From NCBI GenBank assembly GCA_913050115.1, contig CAJWZU010000006.1, forward strand, positions 1-64,000: a stretch of 64,000 nt of DNA, given 5' to 3'. A program made the translations under genes and the position numbers. Numbering within the stretch: position 1 is the stretch's first letter; the number at the start of each line of letters is the position of its first letter. Below the pieces are notes generated by a model. That model was given only the letters and a program-made list of their open reading frames with translations, searched no databases and had not been told where the DNA came from. This stretch comes from an uncultured Cellvibrionales bacterium. GTDB taxonomy: Bacteria > Pseudomonadota > Gammaproteobacteria > Pseudomonadales > Cellvibrionaceae. This document shows positions 31,754 through 42,039 of this stretch, in pieces.

Positions 31754-32341
31754 TTAGCTATAAGTCTTGATGATGTGGGGGACGGCCGCAGCAAGATTGT
31801 CGAAACAGGTCACTTTAATACCGTCAAAGTCACTGCAGTTACTTATCTCGCCTAGGGTTTTTTCACCATTACCGGTTTTTACCAGAATGGGGTCACAGCC
31901 TTTCAATAGGCCCGCCTGTAAATCGCGCAGGCTGTCGCCAACAAAGGGCATGCCCTCGGCAGAGGCATTAAACTCAGCCTCAATGGCTTCTATTAAGCCG
32001 GCTTTAGGTTTACGGCAGTAGCAGTTGTCCTGGGCTTTATGGGGGCAGTAAAAGATGGCGCCAATTTCACCATTGGCATCCAATACCAAGTTAGTAAATT
32101 TGGCATGCATGGCCTCTAAATCATCCAAGTCAAACTTATCCCGAGCCAGCCCTGATTGATTAGTCGCGATCACCACGGTGAAACCGGCGCTGTGCAAGCG
32201 TGCGATCGCGTCGATACTGCCCTCAATTGGCACCCATTCGTCAGCAGATTTTACAAAATCCGAGCGCTCTACGTTAATCACTCCGTCTCTATCGAGAATG
32301 ACTAATTTAGTTATACCGGCTTCGAGAATGTTGTCGCTCAT
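31754..32341 (-). CDS. gmhB: D-glycero-beta-D-manno-heptose-1,7-bisphosphate 7-phosphatase
   Basis: This HAD-superfamily phosphatase of 195 residues acts in making ADP-heptose for the LPS inner core. HAD motifs are LDRDGVIN, TNQSG and GDSLRDLQAG. The GmhB zinc site CPHxxxxxCxCRKPKAG is intact. It lies between glyS and plsC, an arrangement common in Pseudomonas relatives, with two bases between its start and the glyS stop. Confidence 0.94.
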   Translation of the reverse strand: MSDNILEAGITKLVILDRDGVINVERSDFVKSADEWVPIEGSIDAIARLHSAGFTVVIATNQSGLARDKFDLDDLEAMHAKFTNLVLDANGEIGAIFYCPHKAQDNCYCRKPKAGLIEAIEAEFNASAEGMPFVGDSLRDLQAGLLKGCDPILVKTGNGEKTLGEISNCSDFDGIKVTCFDNLAAAVPHIIKTYS

Positions 32342-32343
32342 GA

Positions 32344-34428
32344 TTACTTCTTCTTTTCAGGAACCAAAAGTGAGATATCAGCAGCTTCCAAGAACAGGCC
32401 GCGCAGCTGAGCCAACAGTGCCAGACGGTTGTTGCGCAGAGCCAAGTCATCGCACATAACCATCACATCGTCGAAAAAAGTGTCGATGGTACTTTGCAGA
32501 CTAGCAAGTGCGGCCAGGGCTTCTGCATATCTGCGCTCGGCAAATAGTGGCGCTACTTCAAGTGATTTGCTGGCAACCTGTTCAGCGAGGGCTTTCTCAG
32601 CGCTCTCCTCCAATAATCCACTGTCTAGGGTACTCGGCGCTTCGCCCTCAAGCTTGCCAAGTATATTGGACACGCGCTTGTTGGCGGCAGCTAAGGCTTG
32701 GGCTTCTGGCAGTTGAGTAAAGGCGTTAACGGCATGTACACGCTTATTAATATCCAGTGGTGTAGTGAGCTGCTTGGCACTTACGGCCTGATAGACCTCG
32801 GCGGCGATATTCTCATCTAAATACCAAGCGCGGAAACGCTCGAGCATATAGGCCAGAGACTCACTGGCAGCTGTGTCAGCTGTTTCAATATTGTCACCGT
32901 GACCTTTGGCGGCTAGCAGCAATAAATCGCTCAGGTCTAAGTCGAGCTCTTTCTCGACCAGCAGGCGCAGGGCACCCAAGCTGGCGCGGCGCAGAGCAAA
33001 AGGATCTTTAGAGCCGGTAGGCTTTTGACCGATGCCGAAAATACCGACAATAGTGTCGAGGCGATCGGACAGTGCCACCAGTGTTCCCGTTAGCGTCTCT
33101 GGGAGCTTGTCGCCGGAAAATTTAGGCAGGTACTGTTCAGCCAAAGCTTCAGCAACTTCGGCTGGCTCACCGTCGTTGAGCGCGTAATAGCGCCCAGCGA
33201 TACCCTGCATCTTGTCGAACTCGCAGACCATCTCGCTGACAAGGTCTGATTTACACAGCAGGCCTGCGCGTGCAGCGTAGTCGGCATTGCCACCGATTAG
33301 CCCAGCAATGTTGGCCGCAAGCTTCGATACTCGCTCGGTTTTGTCATAAATTGTGCCCAGCTTAGCTTGGAAAACGATCTTCTGCAGGCGCTCGCGCATG
33401 GCGCTGAGGTTGGACTTTTTATCAGTCTCAAAGAAGAATGCGGCATCGGCTAAGCGCGGGCGAATAACACGCTCGTTACCGTCGATTACCTGTGCTGGGT
33501 CTGTAGAGATGATATTGGCAACAGTAATAAAGTTAGGCTTCAAATTACCACTGGCATCCACCACATGAAAATATTTCTGATGCTCAGCCATAGAAGAAAT
33601 CAGTGCTTCGGCTGGTACATCTAAAAAACGCTGCTCAAATTTACCAGTTAAAGCAACAGGGTATTCCACAAGAGCCGTTACTTCATCGAGCAGATCTTGT
33701 GATATTACGGCTATACCACCGACATTGTTGGCCTCAGCTATAACCTGCTCTTTAACCATTGCTTGGCGCTCAGCGTAGTCGGCAATAATGTGGCCAGGTG
33801 CGCGCAATTGCTCAGCATAGCTGGCGGGCGAGTCGATGATTAAATTTTGGTTGTAGTGAAAGCGATGGCCGCGAGTGACGCGATTAGCCTTAATACCCAG
33901 CACGTCGGCGTCGACGACTTCATTGCCAAGTAACATAATTAACCAGTGTGCCGGGCGTACAAATTCAGTGCGGCTAGCACCCCAGCGCATACGTTTGGCA
34001 ATGGGCAGCGCTTTAACCGAGGCATTAACAATAGCACCGAGTAATTCTGCAGTATTGACGCCGCCAGCGCTGGCGCGGTGGCAAAGTTTGTCGATCTTGC
34101 CGTCACTCTCGGTTTGCAGATCGCTAACGTCTAAGCTGTTTTTTCGAGCAAAGGCTTCGGCCGCTTTGGACGGATTACCCTCGGCATCGAAGGCAATTTT
34201 TGCCGGAGGTCCCCAGGCTATAACTTCTTTAACCGGAGTCTGCTCGGCAAGTTGCTCCACCACTAGTGCTAAACGACGCGGTGTAGCGTAGCTTTTAACG
34301 GCGCCAAATTCTAATTCCTGCTCTTTTAAGCCTTTGATAATGCCCGCGCTAAACGCGGCGCTAAGTTTCTTTAGCGCTTTCGGCGGTAGCTCTTCAGTGC
34401 CCAGTTCTACCAGAAAATCTGTGCTCAT
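32344..34428 (-). CDS. glyS: Glycyl-tRNA synthetase beta subunit
   Basis: This 694-residue beta chain of the alpha2beta2 glycyl-tRNA synthetase recognises tRNA and contributes to aminoacylation. It starts with TDFLVELGTEELPPKAL and contains RMRWGASRTEFVRPAHW, ALVEYPVALTGKFEQRFL and DPFALRRASLGALRLLVE. The C-terminal anticodon-binding helices are complete. It partners with glyQ just upstream. Confidence 0.97.
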   Translation of the reverse strand: MSTDFLVELGTEELPPKALKKLSAAFSAGIIKGLKEQELEFGAVKSYATPRRLALVVEQLAEQTPVKEVIAWGPPAKIAFDAEGNPSKAAEAFARKNSLDVSDLQTESDGKIDKLCHRASAGGVNTAELLGAIVNASVKALPIAKRMRWGASRTEFVRPAHWLIMLLGNEVVDADVLGIKANRVTRGHRFHYNQNLIIDSPASYAEQLRAPGHIIADYAERQAMVKEQVIAEANNVGGIAVISQDLLDEVTALVEYPVALTGKFEQRFLDVPAEALISSMAEHQKYFHVVDASGNLKPNFITVANIISTDPAQVIDGNERVIRPRLADAAFFFETDKKSNLSAMRERLQKIVFQAKLGTIYDKTERVSKLAANIAGLIGGNADYAARAGLLCKSDLVSEMVCEFDKMQGIAGRYYALNDGEPAEVAEALAEQYLPKFSGDKLPETLTGTLVALSDRLDTIVGIFGIGQKPTGSKDPFALRRASLGALRLLVEKELDLDLSDLLLLAAKGHGDNIETADTAASESLAYMLERFRAWYLDENIAAEVYQAVSAKQLTTPLDINKRVHAVNAFTQLPEAQALAAANKRVSNILGKLEGEAPSTLDSGLLEESAEKALAEQVASKSLEVAPLFAERRYAEALAALASLQSTIDTFFDDVMVMCDDLALRNNRLALLAQLRGLFLEAADISLLVPEKKK

Positions 34429-34499
34429 CTTATTATTCCTTAGACCGCTCGTGCGCGCGTCTCTTTGTCAGCCCGCTCGCGGCGTGCCTGATTAATTCG

Positions 34500-35480
34500 T
34501 TATTTGGCGTTGGCTTGTTTGGCGTCATTAGCTGCGGCGATGAGTTCATCGGCCAGAGCTTTATCGGCCAGCGGGAAGCCTAGCGCCAGACGCTTGTCGT
34601 AATAAGCCTGAGCCACGGCGCGAGCCAGAGTGCGCACTCGTAAAATATAGCGCTGACGCTCAGTCACCGAGATAGCATGGCGGGCGTCGAGCAGGTTAAA
34701 GGCATGAGAGGCTTTCATCACCATTTCGTAGGCGGGCAGCGGCAGGCCTTTTTCGACCAAGCGAGCCGACTCGCGTTCACAGACATCAAAAGTCTGGAAC
34801 AAAAAGTCGACATCAGCCTCTTCAAAGTTGTAAGTACTCATTTCCACTTCATTCTGGTGGAAAACATCGCCATAAGTGATTTTTTTGCCGTCGGCATTTA
34901 CGGTCCAAACCAAATCGTAAATTGAATCGACACCCTGCAGGTACATAGCAATGCGTTCCAAACCGTAGGTTATTTCGCCGGTGACAGGGAAACACTCAAG
35001 GCCGCCGACCTGTTGGAAGTAGGTGAACTGAGTTACCTCCATACCATTTAACCAAATTTCCCAGCCTAAGCCCCAGGCACCCAGCGTCGGTGATTCCCAG
35101 TTGTCTTCAACAAAGCGAATATCGTGCACGTTAGTGTCTATGCCCAGTTCGCGCAGTGACTCCAAATACAGATCCTGAATATTGTCAGGGTTTGGCTTAA
35201 GCACTACCTGAAATTGATAGTAGTGTTGCAGGCGGTTGGGGTTCTCGCCATAGCGACCATCAGTGGGGCGGCGGCAGGGCTGTACGTAGGCAGCGCTCCA
35301 TGTTTCGGGGCCGATGGCGCGCAGGAAGGTGGCGGGGTGAAAGGTGCCGGCGCCCACTTCCATATCCAGTGGCTGCAAAATCACACAGCCCTGACGAGCC
35401 CAGTATTGTTGCAAGGCTAAAATAAGACCCTGAAAAGTGGAAACATCGGGTTTTTGTTGTTCTGCTGGAGTATCTGACAC
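34500..35480 (-). CDS. glyQ: Glycyl-tRNA synthetase alpha subunit
   Basis: This class II catalytic subunit activates glycine. The body [58 protein letters not shown] and [20 protein letters not shown] is fully typical. The likely start is GTG at 35480 (MSDTPAEQQ, 326 residues) with GGGA upstream. A TTG at 35522 would add 14 residues unlike the family. Confidence 0.95.
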   Translation of the reverse strand: MSDTPAEQQKPDVSTFQGLILALQQYWARQGCVILQPLDMEVGAGTFHPATFLRAIGPETWSAAYVQPCRRPTDGRYGENPNRLQHYYQFQVVLKPNPDNIQDLYLESLRELGIDTNVHDIRFVEDNWESPTLGAWGLGWEIWLNGMEVTQFTYFQQVGGLECFPVTGEITYGLERIAMYLQGVDSIYDLVWTVNADGKKITYGDVFHQNEVEMSTYNFEEADVDFLFQTFDVCERESARLVEKGLPLPAYEMVMKASHAFNLLDARHAISVTERQRYILRVRTLARAVAQAYYDKRLALGFPLADKALADELIAAANDAKQANAK

Positions 35481-35631
35481 GTTTTTGTCCCGCTTATGGT
35501 TCGCATGCGCCCAGTTCGACAAACAAGAAAGGGGCTTGTGGCGCTAAAAAACCGCTGATTATAGCGAGATGCAAGCCAGGCTGCACCTTATCGTCGTCGA
35601 GAATCTGGGCTATGCTGCGTTCTTTTGAATA

Positions 35632-36528
35632 ATGCGAATAAAACAGCGAAACATTACCGTGCAAAAACTCGTACCATTATTGATAACAGCGATTGGTCAC
35701 CTGCCTCTATCTTGGGGGCGAAATTTGGGGGCTTTAAGCGGCAAGATCCTGTGGTTGCTACAGCGCCGCGCAGCAACAGTAACTCAGACCAACTTGCAGT
35801 TGTGCCTGCCTGCGCAGGAAGATGCGGAGCGTAAGGTACTGGCCAGAGCAAGCTTAATAGAGACAGGTAAAACGCTGTTTGAAGCCGCACAAGTGTGGAT
35901 TAAACCACACGCATGGCTCGAGACTAAAGTGCTGACAGTAGTCAACGAAGCAATAGTTATCGAGGCTATTAGCACCGGTAAGGGCGTTATGTTCCTGTGC
36001 CCCCATTTAGGCAACTGGGAAGTTACTGGCCCCTATATTTGTCAGCGTTGGGGACTCACAACCATGTATGCGCCGAGTAAAAATGCTGCCTTGGATAGAC
36101 TGGTTTTAGAGTCGCGAGAAAAGGCTGGTTCAACGCTGGTACCAGCAGATTTAAAAGGCGTTATAGCTTTGATTAAAACGCTTAAACAGGGCGCTTGTGT
36201 GGGAATGCTACCAGATCAGGTGCCAGACAACAGGGGCGGTATCTACGCCCCCTTTTATGGGCAGAAGGCGCTTACTATGACGCTGGTTCACAAGCTTATT
36301 GATCGCACCGACTGCACCGCCGTCATGGTGCAGGCTAAGCGAGTGAAAGGCGGGTTTGAAATGATGTTCGCCAAGCCCGATGCGGATATTTACTCAGCTG
36401 ATTTATTGCAATCAGCAACAGCACTGAATAGATCAATCGAAGACAGTGTCAGTAATTGTGTCGAGCAGTATCAATGGGAATATAAGCGCTTTCGTAAGCA
36501 GCCAGAAGGAGCAGATAAAGTGTATTAG
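35632..36528 (+). CDS. Lipid A biosynthesis lauroyl/myristoyl acyltransferase family (LpxL/HtrB-like)
   Basis: This 298-residue inner-membrane acyltransferase would add a secondary acyl chain to lipid A. The catalytic HX4E motif is PHLGNWEVTGPY. GMLPDQVPDNRGGIYAPFYG and YQWEYKRFR are further family marks. It is divergent from glyQ. Whether it adds the first or second chain cannot be told from the sequence. Confidence 0.9.
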   Translation: MRIKQRNITVQKLVPLLITAIGHLPLSWGRNLGALSGKILWLLQRRAATVTQTNLQLCLPAQEDAERKVLARASLIETGKTLFEAAQVWIKPHAWLETKVLTVVNEAIVIEAISTGKGVMFLCPHLGNWEVTGPYICQRWGLTTMYAPSKNAALDRLVLESREKAGSTLVPADLKGVIALIKTLKQGACVGMLPDQVPDNRGGIYAPFYGQKALTMTLVHKLIDRTDCTAVMVQAKRVKGGFEMMFAKPDADIYSADLLQSATALNRSIEDSVSNCVEQYQWEYKRFRKQPEGADKVY

Positions 36529-36712
36529 CGCTTAAGCAGGGCAGGTTTTACTTGATGACAAGCTATCTTCTCTGGTTTTCTTGCTCCTGCATAATCATTG
36601 TTACTGCCCTGTAACAACTTCTGTAGTCTATCCAGGTCTTATGCGCTCTACTTTCTACGTTGGCGATATGAGCAGGCACTGGAAAATTTGAGATACGTTA
36701 CCTGCTAAGGCT

Positions 36713-36913
36713 TTATGGCAAAGCCCACCAGATTAAAAGTAATCCCGCCGATAAGCCAAGAATGAACAGCCCCCATAGAGTTCCAATATTAGTCTCATCG
36801 CCAAATTGGTCTGAAACTTTAAGCGCACGAGTAAAAAGTGCATAACCCGATAACCCACCAAGTAACAATAGGCCGCTGCCAACCACTAATACTACGATTT
36901 CGAACGAAGACAT
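36713..36913 (-). CDS. Small two-helix membrane protein of unknown function
   Basis: This 66-residue protein has hydrophobic helices at about residues 5-26 and 46-63. The ATG at 36913 is preferred over a GTG at 36922 because AGGTGG lies five bases before it. It starts 10 bases after the PH-domain gene stop, so the two form a pair. The family was not recognised. Confidence 0.6.
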   Translation of the reverse strand: MSSFEIVVLVVGSGLLLLGGLSGYALFTRALKVSDQFGDETNIGTLWGLFILGLSAGLLLIWWALP

Positions 36914-36922
36914 GCCGGCCAC

Positions 36923-37345
36923 CTATTCGAAATCTACTTCACGAACGCCCTTCTTCAACCGACACGCTTCAACCTGTGTACGCAGTTTCTCGCGTAACTC
37001 TTCACCATTAGGGATAGCCCTGAGAACTACCTGTGGATCAGATTTATCGGAAGTTTGCAGAACAATGTTGCCCAAAGAGAATAATCTGAGGAAAAAAGGC
37101 TGTTCATATTTGTAGTCACGAACACGATAAAGTTCTAACTCGTCAGTTTTTTTATTGAGGACTCCATGGCGTGTTGTAAGGCGCTCTGTAGTCAGTTCAT
37201 ATTTAGTGTTTTTTATGACCAGCCACTTCCAAAGAATAATGAGCAGCGGGATTACCAGCCAAAAAAGTAGCCCCAACAGTATGAATGTACCAAGATTTAC
37301 CACTTGGGATGGGTTTCCAAACCAGACTTCTTTTTCTTCTGACAT
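36923..37345 (-). CDS. Membrane-anchored bacterial PH domain protein (YdbS/YvbH-like, DUF304 type)
   Basis: This 140-residue protein starts at the ATG at 37345 with a strong AAGGAG. Short N-terminal residues EVWFGNPSQVV are followed by two hydrophobic stretches (GTFILLGLLFWLVIPLLIILW) and then a bacterial PH fold, KNTKYELTTERLTTRHGVL, then LELYRVRDYKYEQPFFLRL. The function of such domains in bacteria is poorly known. A membrane-bound scaffold role is possible. It is followed by a small membrane protein in the same unit. Confidence 0.82.
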   Translation of the reverse strand: MSEEKEVWFGNPSQVVNLGTFILLGLLFWLVIPLLIILWKWLVIKNTKYELTTERLTTRHGVLNKKTDELELYRVRDYKYEQPFFLRLFSLGNIVLQTSDKSDPQVVLRAIPNGEELREKLRTQVEACRLKKGVREVDFE

Positions 37346-37606
37346 AACTATCTCCTTTTGAGAGTGAAATTCATTACTCAATGATCCGTTATCACTGACA
37401 GTTCAATGCTTAAAGTTGGTACATTAAACACGGCTATCTTTTAATCGGGTGACAGCCCTCTGTGGTGTGCTAGCCGTTTGCGCATATTAGACGGTAACCA
37501 CTAGCGAATGGCAAGGGCATAGCCGCCAGGATTTGCTCGGCTAAAGTTGCTCGAACACTACAATTCGGCGAACTGAAATTACCTAAAGTCGATGTGATGT
37601 GTAGTG

Positions 37607-37957
37607 TTACAGGCTCGACAACTGTAAATCTAACAGGAGTAGCGTGCAGATTGCTGATACACCAACCCCACAGCCAAGACCTAAGGTCATGGCCTGTGTT
37701 TGCCAGCGAGTAAAAATTTTGGATTTAAGTATCACTGGTGCTAATGATGCAGAGCTTGCAGCAATTCCCGCGATAAATAGGACTATAGCTGCTTGAAAAC
37801 TTGTGCCGTCGCCTTTTAGCTGAACACAAATAACAAGAGCGATGGCTGACATTGAAATAATAGCCATCTCGATGAAATGATATATACGCTTCCAGAGCCT
37901 TTGCTCTTTTTGACAGTACCACTGTATTTTTTCAGATAATGACTTCAAAGACCTCAC
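37607..37957 (-). CDS. Small membrane protein, possibly SLATT/DUF4231-like
   Basis: This 116-residue protein has an N-terminal charged helix (SEKIQWYCQKEQRLWKRIYHF) followed by hydrophobic helices at about 30-45, 55-75 and 90-113. The layout, an amphipathic helix then paired membrane helices, is like SLATT or DUF4231 proteins, but I cannot confirm family membership. The start is a GTG without a good ribosome site, so the true N-terminus is uncertain. Confidence 0.55.
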   Translation of the reverse strand: MRSLKSLSEKIQWYCQKEQRLWKRIYHFIEMAIISMSAIALVICVQLKGDGTSFQAAIVLFIAGIAASSASLAPVILKSKIFTRWQTQAMTLGLGCGVGVSAICTLLLLDLQLSSL

Positions 37958-38071
37958 CGACTGTTGGTTTAATGAATGTAAATAACGCTTTATTAAGCAG
38001 CGCGTAACAGCTTGCTAAAATGGCAAGGAACCAACGCTAATAAATAGCTAGCATTTGCTTAAATAACTTTC

Positions 38072-38488
38072 TTAAGCAATAGATATACCACATAAAATAA
38101 TCAGTAGAATATTAGCGATTAGTGAAATTAAATAAAAATAACTTCTTGGGCTAGGATTTTTTTCTGTCGATATTGAATAATATAAAACCATATGAATTAT
38201 TCTTGATACTGCCATGATCCAGATTATTAAGCCTGTCCAAAATGCATCCACCCCAACAAAGATTGCTAAAAAAGAAGCCCCAAGCATTACGGCAATATTC
38301 TCTAATGAATTAGCAAAGGTTCTATTGGCGCGAAAAACAAATGATGAATGAGTTAAAGATATATCAATTTTACCCGGTATAGCGCCTGGTTCAGCAGCCT
38401 TAGATATAGCGGCTATTAGACTTTGAATTACAACCGTTAATATGATTATCAATATACCTAATAAAGCGACTGTCTGTGTGTCAAACAT
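38072..38488 (-). CDS. MAPEG family membrane protein
   Basis: This 138-residue protein has four membrane helices. FRANRTFANSLENIAVMLGA is the MAPEG signature region, with the conserved Arg, Asn and Glu-Asn. Human relatives act on glutathione conjugates and eicosanoids, while most bacterial members have no known substrate. The coding DNA is more AT-rich than that of its neighbours. Confidence 0.82.
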   Translation of the reverse strand: MFDTQTVALLGILIIILTVVIQSLIAAISKAAEPGAIPGKIDISLTHSSFVFRANRTFANSLENIAVMLGASFLAIFVGVDAFWTGLIIWIMAVSRIIHMVLYYSISTEKNPSPRSYFYLISLIANILLIILCGISIA

Positions 38489-39156
38489 AAAAAATATACT
38501 CCAATAAATTTTGCATGGGTGTTAATTGCAGACATAAATCATCAATAATAGACTTAATTATTAGTAGGTAGTTATACGATACCCTGACAATTAATGCGCT
38601 AAAATAATTGTAACAGTAGTCATAATTTTTGAAGTATTAAAAAATCGAGAAAAATAATGAGTGTTTTGCGAGGGTGCTCCTTATTTTTTATTCTCATTAC
38701 TACGGTCTTATTTTATTGTAGTTACTAATATTATTTAGTTTAAAAAATTAACTGTGTTTGCATTGGCCCCTGAATTAACTTTTTTACCGAATTTGTTACA
38801 AAGGTTTCTAACACCTTTACTATTAGAGCTGCCATGGAAGATTTTTTAAGTACCTTGATTAGCTTTTATAAAATTTGGAGTTAGCGATCAATAAGCGAAT
38901 ATTATCTTTGCAGACTGAGGCAGTTGAGCGCACCCGTCGGGACGACTACTGGGACGTAAGAGGTAGAGCAAGATAAAGGCAGTGGCCGAGCATACAAGTA
39001 AATGTGTTAACTCACGGCTGAAGATCATAATTGTCATCAGCACACACTCTTCATTTTTAATATAACTACTTATCTTTTGACAGCGTACGGAAAAACCCGC
39101 TTACCTCAATCATCTGCCAGCTTGCACTTATAAACGGCGATTGCTTTATATGTGCC
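38489..39156. other. 668-base gap without a convincing gene
   Basis: This is AT-rich sequence with short open frames only. A 23-codon frame at 38657-38728 (+) encodes a hydrophobic peptide (FFILITTVLFYC) but has only a weak GAGAA upstream. Another short frame near 38880-38990 has no start signal. The base composition differs from flanking genes and suggests relic or acquired DNA. Confidence 0.4.
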
Positions 39157-40605
39157 TTATTTGCGCCAAAACATCGGCGTAAACAGCACCAGTAAGGTAA
39201 ACACTTCTAAGCGCCCCAACAACATGGCAAAACACAACACCCATTTAGCAAAGTCATTGATATTGCCATAGTGAGCGGCAACCTGGCCCATACCAGGGCC
39301 TAGGTTATTAATACAGGCACCGACCGCTGAATAGGCGGTGATGAAATCGAGACCCGAGGCTAGCAATAACATAAACATGGCCACAAAAGCCAAAAGGTAA
39401 ACTGAGAAAAATCCCCACACTGATTCCAGTACTCGATCGGACACTGTGGTGCTGCCGATCTTTATCGGAAAGACGGCGTTGGGGTGAATGAGGCGATATA
39501 TCTCGCGCATGCCCTGCTTGTAAATGAGCAGCACGCGAATGACTTTCATGCCGCCAGCCGTCGAGCCAGCACAGCCCCCCATAAAAGCAAACAGGAATAG
39601 CATAAAGGGTAAAAATGTCGGCCAAAGACTAAAGTCTGCGGTGCCAAAGCCGGTGGTGGTCAGAATGGAAACCAGCTCAAAGCTACCATGCAGTAGGCTG
39701 TCACTTAAGTTGTAGGTATTGCTCCAGTAAAGATAGCTCACAGTAATCACTATCCCTACGGCGATCCAGCCGAGATAAAAACGGCATTCGGGGTCTCGTA
39801 AATAATTACGCAAGCTTTTGTCGTTCCAGCCTAAAAAATGTAGGGCAAAATTGATACCCGCCACTATCATAAAAAAAGTACAAATGATCGAAATGGTGGG
39901 GCTGTCGAAATAGCCAATGCTGGCATCGTGAGTGGAAAAACCGCCAATGGCGACGGTGGAAAAAGCATGACCGACGGCGTCAAAGGTAGACATACCGGCT
40001 AGCCAATAGGCGAATCCGCAGATGACGGTGAGGGCCAAATACATCAAGAACAGCGCTTTGGCGGTCTCGGTGATGCGTGGTGTTAACTTCGAATCTTTAA
40101 CGGGCCCAGGAGTCTCCGCACGATATAACTGCATGCCACCGATACCGAGCATCGGCAGTATCGCCACGGCGATAACAATAATACCGATACCGCCCAGCCA
40201 TTGTAGTTGTTGGCGATAGTAGAGAATGGATTTGGGCAGTATATCCAACCCTGTGATCACTGTGGCCCCAGTAGTGGTGAGGCCAGATAGCGATTCAAAC
40301 AGGGCATCGGTGAACGATAAACTGAGGCTGTTGGACAATAGAAAAGGAAGAGATCCGAACAGGCCTAGTACTGTCCAGAAAAGTGCAGTCACCAAAAACC
40401 CGTCGCGAGTACGCAGATCACCGCGGTGGTTATGGACTGGAAACCATGATGCTAAACCGGTACTAAAGGTAATGGCAAAAGCCAGTAAAAAGGCGAGATG
40501 ATTAGCGTCTGCGTACCAAATAGACACTAAAATTGGTGGAAATAGGGTCAGGCTGAACAGCATTAAGAGTATGCCGAGAACCTTGGCGATAATAGCAAAG
40601 TGCAT
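39157..40605 (-). CDS. trkH: Trk potassium uptake channel subunit TrkH
   Basis: This 482-residue integral membrane protein carries K+ through four pore-loop repeats. Selectivity-filter segments are TTTGATVITG, STVAIGGFSTHD, TTTGFGTADFS and INNLGPGMGQV. AFMGGCAGSTAGGMKVIR is the gating-loop region. It lies 28 bases behind trkA, whose RCK protein gates it. Confidence 0.95.
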   Translation of the reverse strand: MHFAIIAKVLGILLMLFSLTLFPPILVSIWYADANHLAFLLAFAITFSTGLASWFPVHNHRGDLRTRDGFLVTALFWTVLGLFGSLPFLLSNSLSLSFTDALFESLSGLTTTGATVITGLDILPKSILYYRQQLQWLGGIGIIVIAVAILPMLGIGGMQLYRAETPGPVKDSKLTPRITETAKALFLMYLALTVICGFAYWLAGMSTFDAVGHAFSTVAIGGFSTHDASIGYFDSPTISIICTFFMIVAGINFALHFLGWNDKSLRNYLRDPECRFYLGWIAVGIVITVSYLYWSNTYNLSDSLLHGSFELVSILTTTGFGTADFSLWPTFLPFMLFLFAFMGGCAGSTAGGMKVIRVLLIYKQGMREIYRLIHPNAVFPIKIGSTTVSDRVLESVWGFFSVYLLAFVAMFMLLLASGLDFITAYSAVGACINNLGPGMGQVAAHYGNINDFAKWVLCFAMLLGRLEVFTLLVLFTPMFWRK

Positions 40606-40633
40606 TAGCGATTAATTTCCATGATTGGGTTAT

Positions 40634-42022
40634 TTAAAAAAAGCTAAAGCCAACTTGGAATAGCTTCTCGATATCCCGGGTATGACGCTTGTCGACTAGA
40701 AATACAATCACATGGTCGCCGGTCTCAATGACGGTATTGTCATGAGCGATAATGACGCTACTGTGACCGTCGTATTCGCGCACTATAGCGCCGATATTAG
40801 CGCCCTGTGGCAGGTCGATATCTTCCACGGCTTTGCCGACGACTTTTGAGGTGCGCGAATCGCCGTGGGCAATCACTTCAATAGCTTCTGCGGCTCCGCG
40901 GCGAAGTGAGTGCACATTAACCATATCGCCGCGGCGCACATGAGTGAGCATCGAGCCGATGGTGGTGCTCTGTGGAGAGATGGCGATATCAATCTCGCCG
41001 CCTTGCACCAAGTCGACATAGGCGGGGTTATTAATGAGAGCCATCACCTTTCGAGCCCCTAGGCGCTTGGCTAGCATAGACGACATAATATTGGCTTCGT
41101 CGTCATTGGTTAGGGCTAAAAAAACATCGGTGTCCTCGATGTTTTCTTCCAGCAATAAGTCTTGGTCTGAAGCGCTGCCCTTAATTACCAGTGTGTGCTC
41201 GAGGATATTACCTAAGTGCTCGGCGCGCTGGTCATTAAACTCTATCAGGCGCACTGAATAACGTTGTTCCAGTCGGCGCGCTAAACGCAGGCCGATATTG
41301 CCACCGCCGGCAATCGTGATGCGTTTATAGGGGCTTTCTAGGCGGCGCAGCTCACTCATTACCGCGCGGATATCACTTTTGGCGGCAATAAAGAAAACTT
41401 CGTCTTCGGCTTCGATTACCGTTGAGCCTTCAGGTGTGATCGGCCGATCGCGGCGGAAAATGGCCGCTACCCGTGTGTCTACACCGGGCATATGCTTGCG
41501 TAAAAAACGCAGTTCCTGACCGATTAGAGGGCCACCATAGTAGGCCTTCATGGCTACGAGTTGTACTAAGCCATCGGCAAAATCGAGTACTTGCAGTGCG
41601 CCTGGGTGTTCGATTAGGCGGAAGATGTAGTCGCACACCAGTTGTTCGGGACTGATCAAAACATCAATGGGGATGGCGTCGTTTTGAAACAATTTGTCTT
41701 TATTGTCGAGGTAGGAGCTGGAGCGCACTCGGGCAATTTTGGTGGGAGTGTTAAACAGGGTGTGGGCCACCTGACAGGCGACCATATTAATCTCATCGTT
41801 ACTGGTCACGGCAATCAGTAGGTCAGCATCTTCGATACCCGCTTGCAGCAGGGCGCCGGGATGAGAGGCTGGCCCGTTGACCACACTGATATCGATGCGG
41901 TCACGCAGTTCGCGCAAGCGAGCATCTGAGGTGTCTACCACCGTGATATCGTTGGCCTCGTTAGCGAGGTTTTCAGCCAGTGTACCGCCAACTTGGCCGG
42001 CGCCGAGAATGATAATTTTCAT
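40634..42022 (-). CDS. trkA: Trk system regulatory protein TrkA
   Basis: This 462-residue cytoplasmic NAD(H)-binding regulator has two RCK modules. Each has a Rossmann motif ([16 protein letters not shown] at the start and [16 protein letters not shown] near residue 235) and a TrkA-C domain. It binds nucleotide and controls TrkH. Gene order rsmB-trkA is ancestral in this group, with trkH added downstream here. Confidence 0.96.
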   Translation of the reverse strand: MKIIILGAGQVGGTLAENLANEANDITVVDTSDARLRELRDRIDISVVNGPASHPGALLQAGIEDADLLIAVTSNDEINMVACQVAHTLFNTPTKIARVRSSSYLDNKDKLFQNDAIPIDVLISPEQLVCDYIFRLIEHPGALQVLDFADGLVQLVAMKAYYGGPLIGQELRFLRKHMPGVDTRVAAIFRRDRPITPEGSTVIEAEDEVFFIAAKSDIRAVMSELRRLESPYKRITIAGGGNIGLRLARRLEQRYSVRLIEFNDQRAEHLGNILEHTLVIKGSASDQDLLLEENIEDTDVFLALTNDDEANIMSSMLAKRLGARKVMALINNPAYVDLVQGGEIDIAISPQSTTIGSMLTHVRRGDMVNVHSLRRGAAEAIEVIAHGDSRTSKVVGKAVEDIDLPQGANIGAIVREYDGHSSVIIAHDNTVIETGDHVIVFLVDKRHTRDIEKLFQVGFSFF

Positions 42023-42039
42023 TTTTTTACCGTTTCCCG

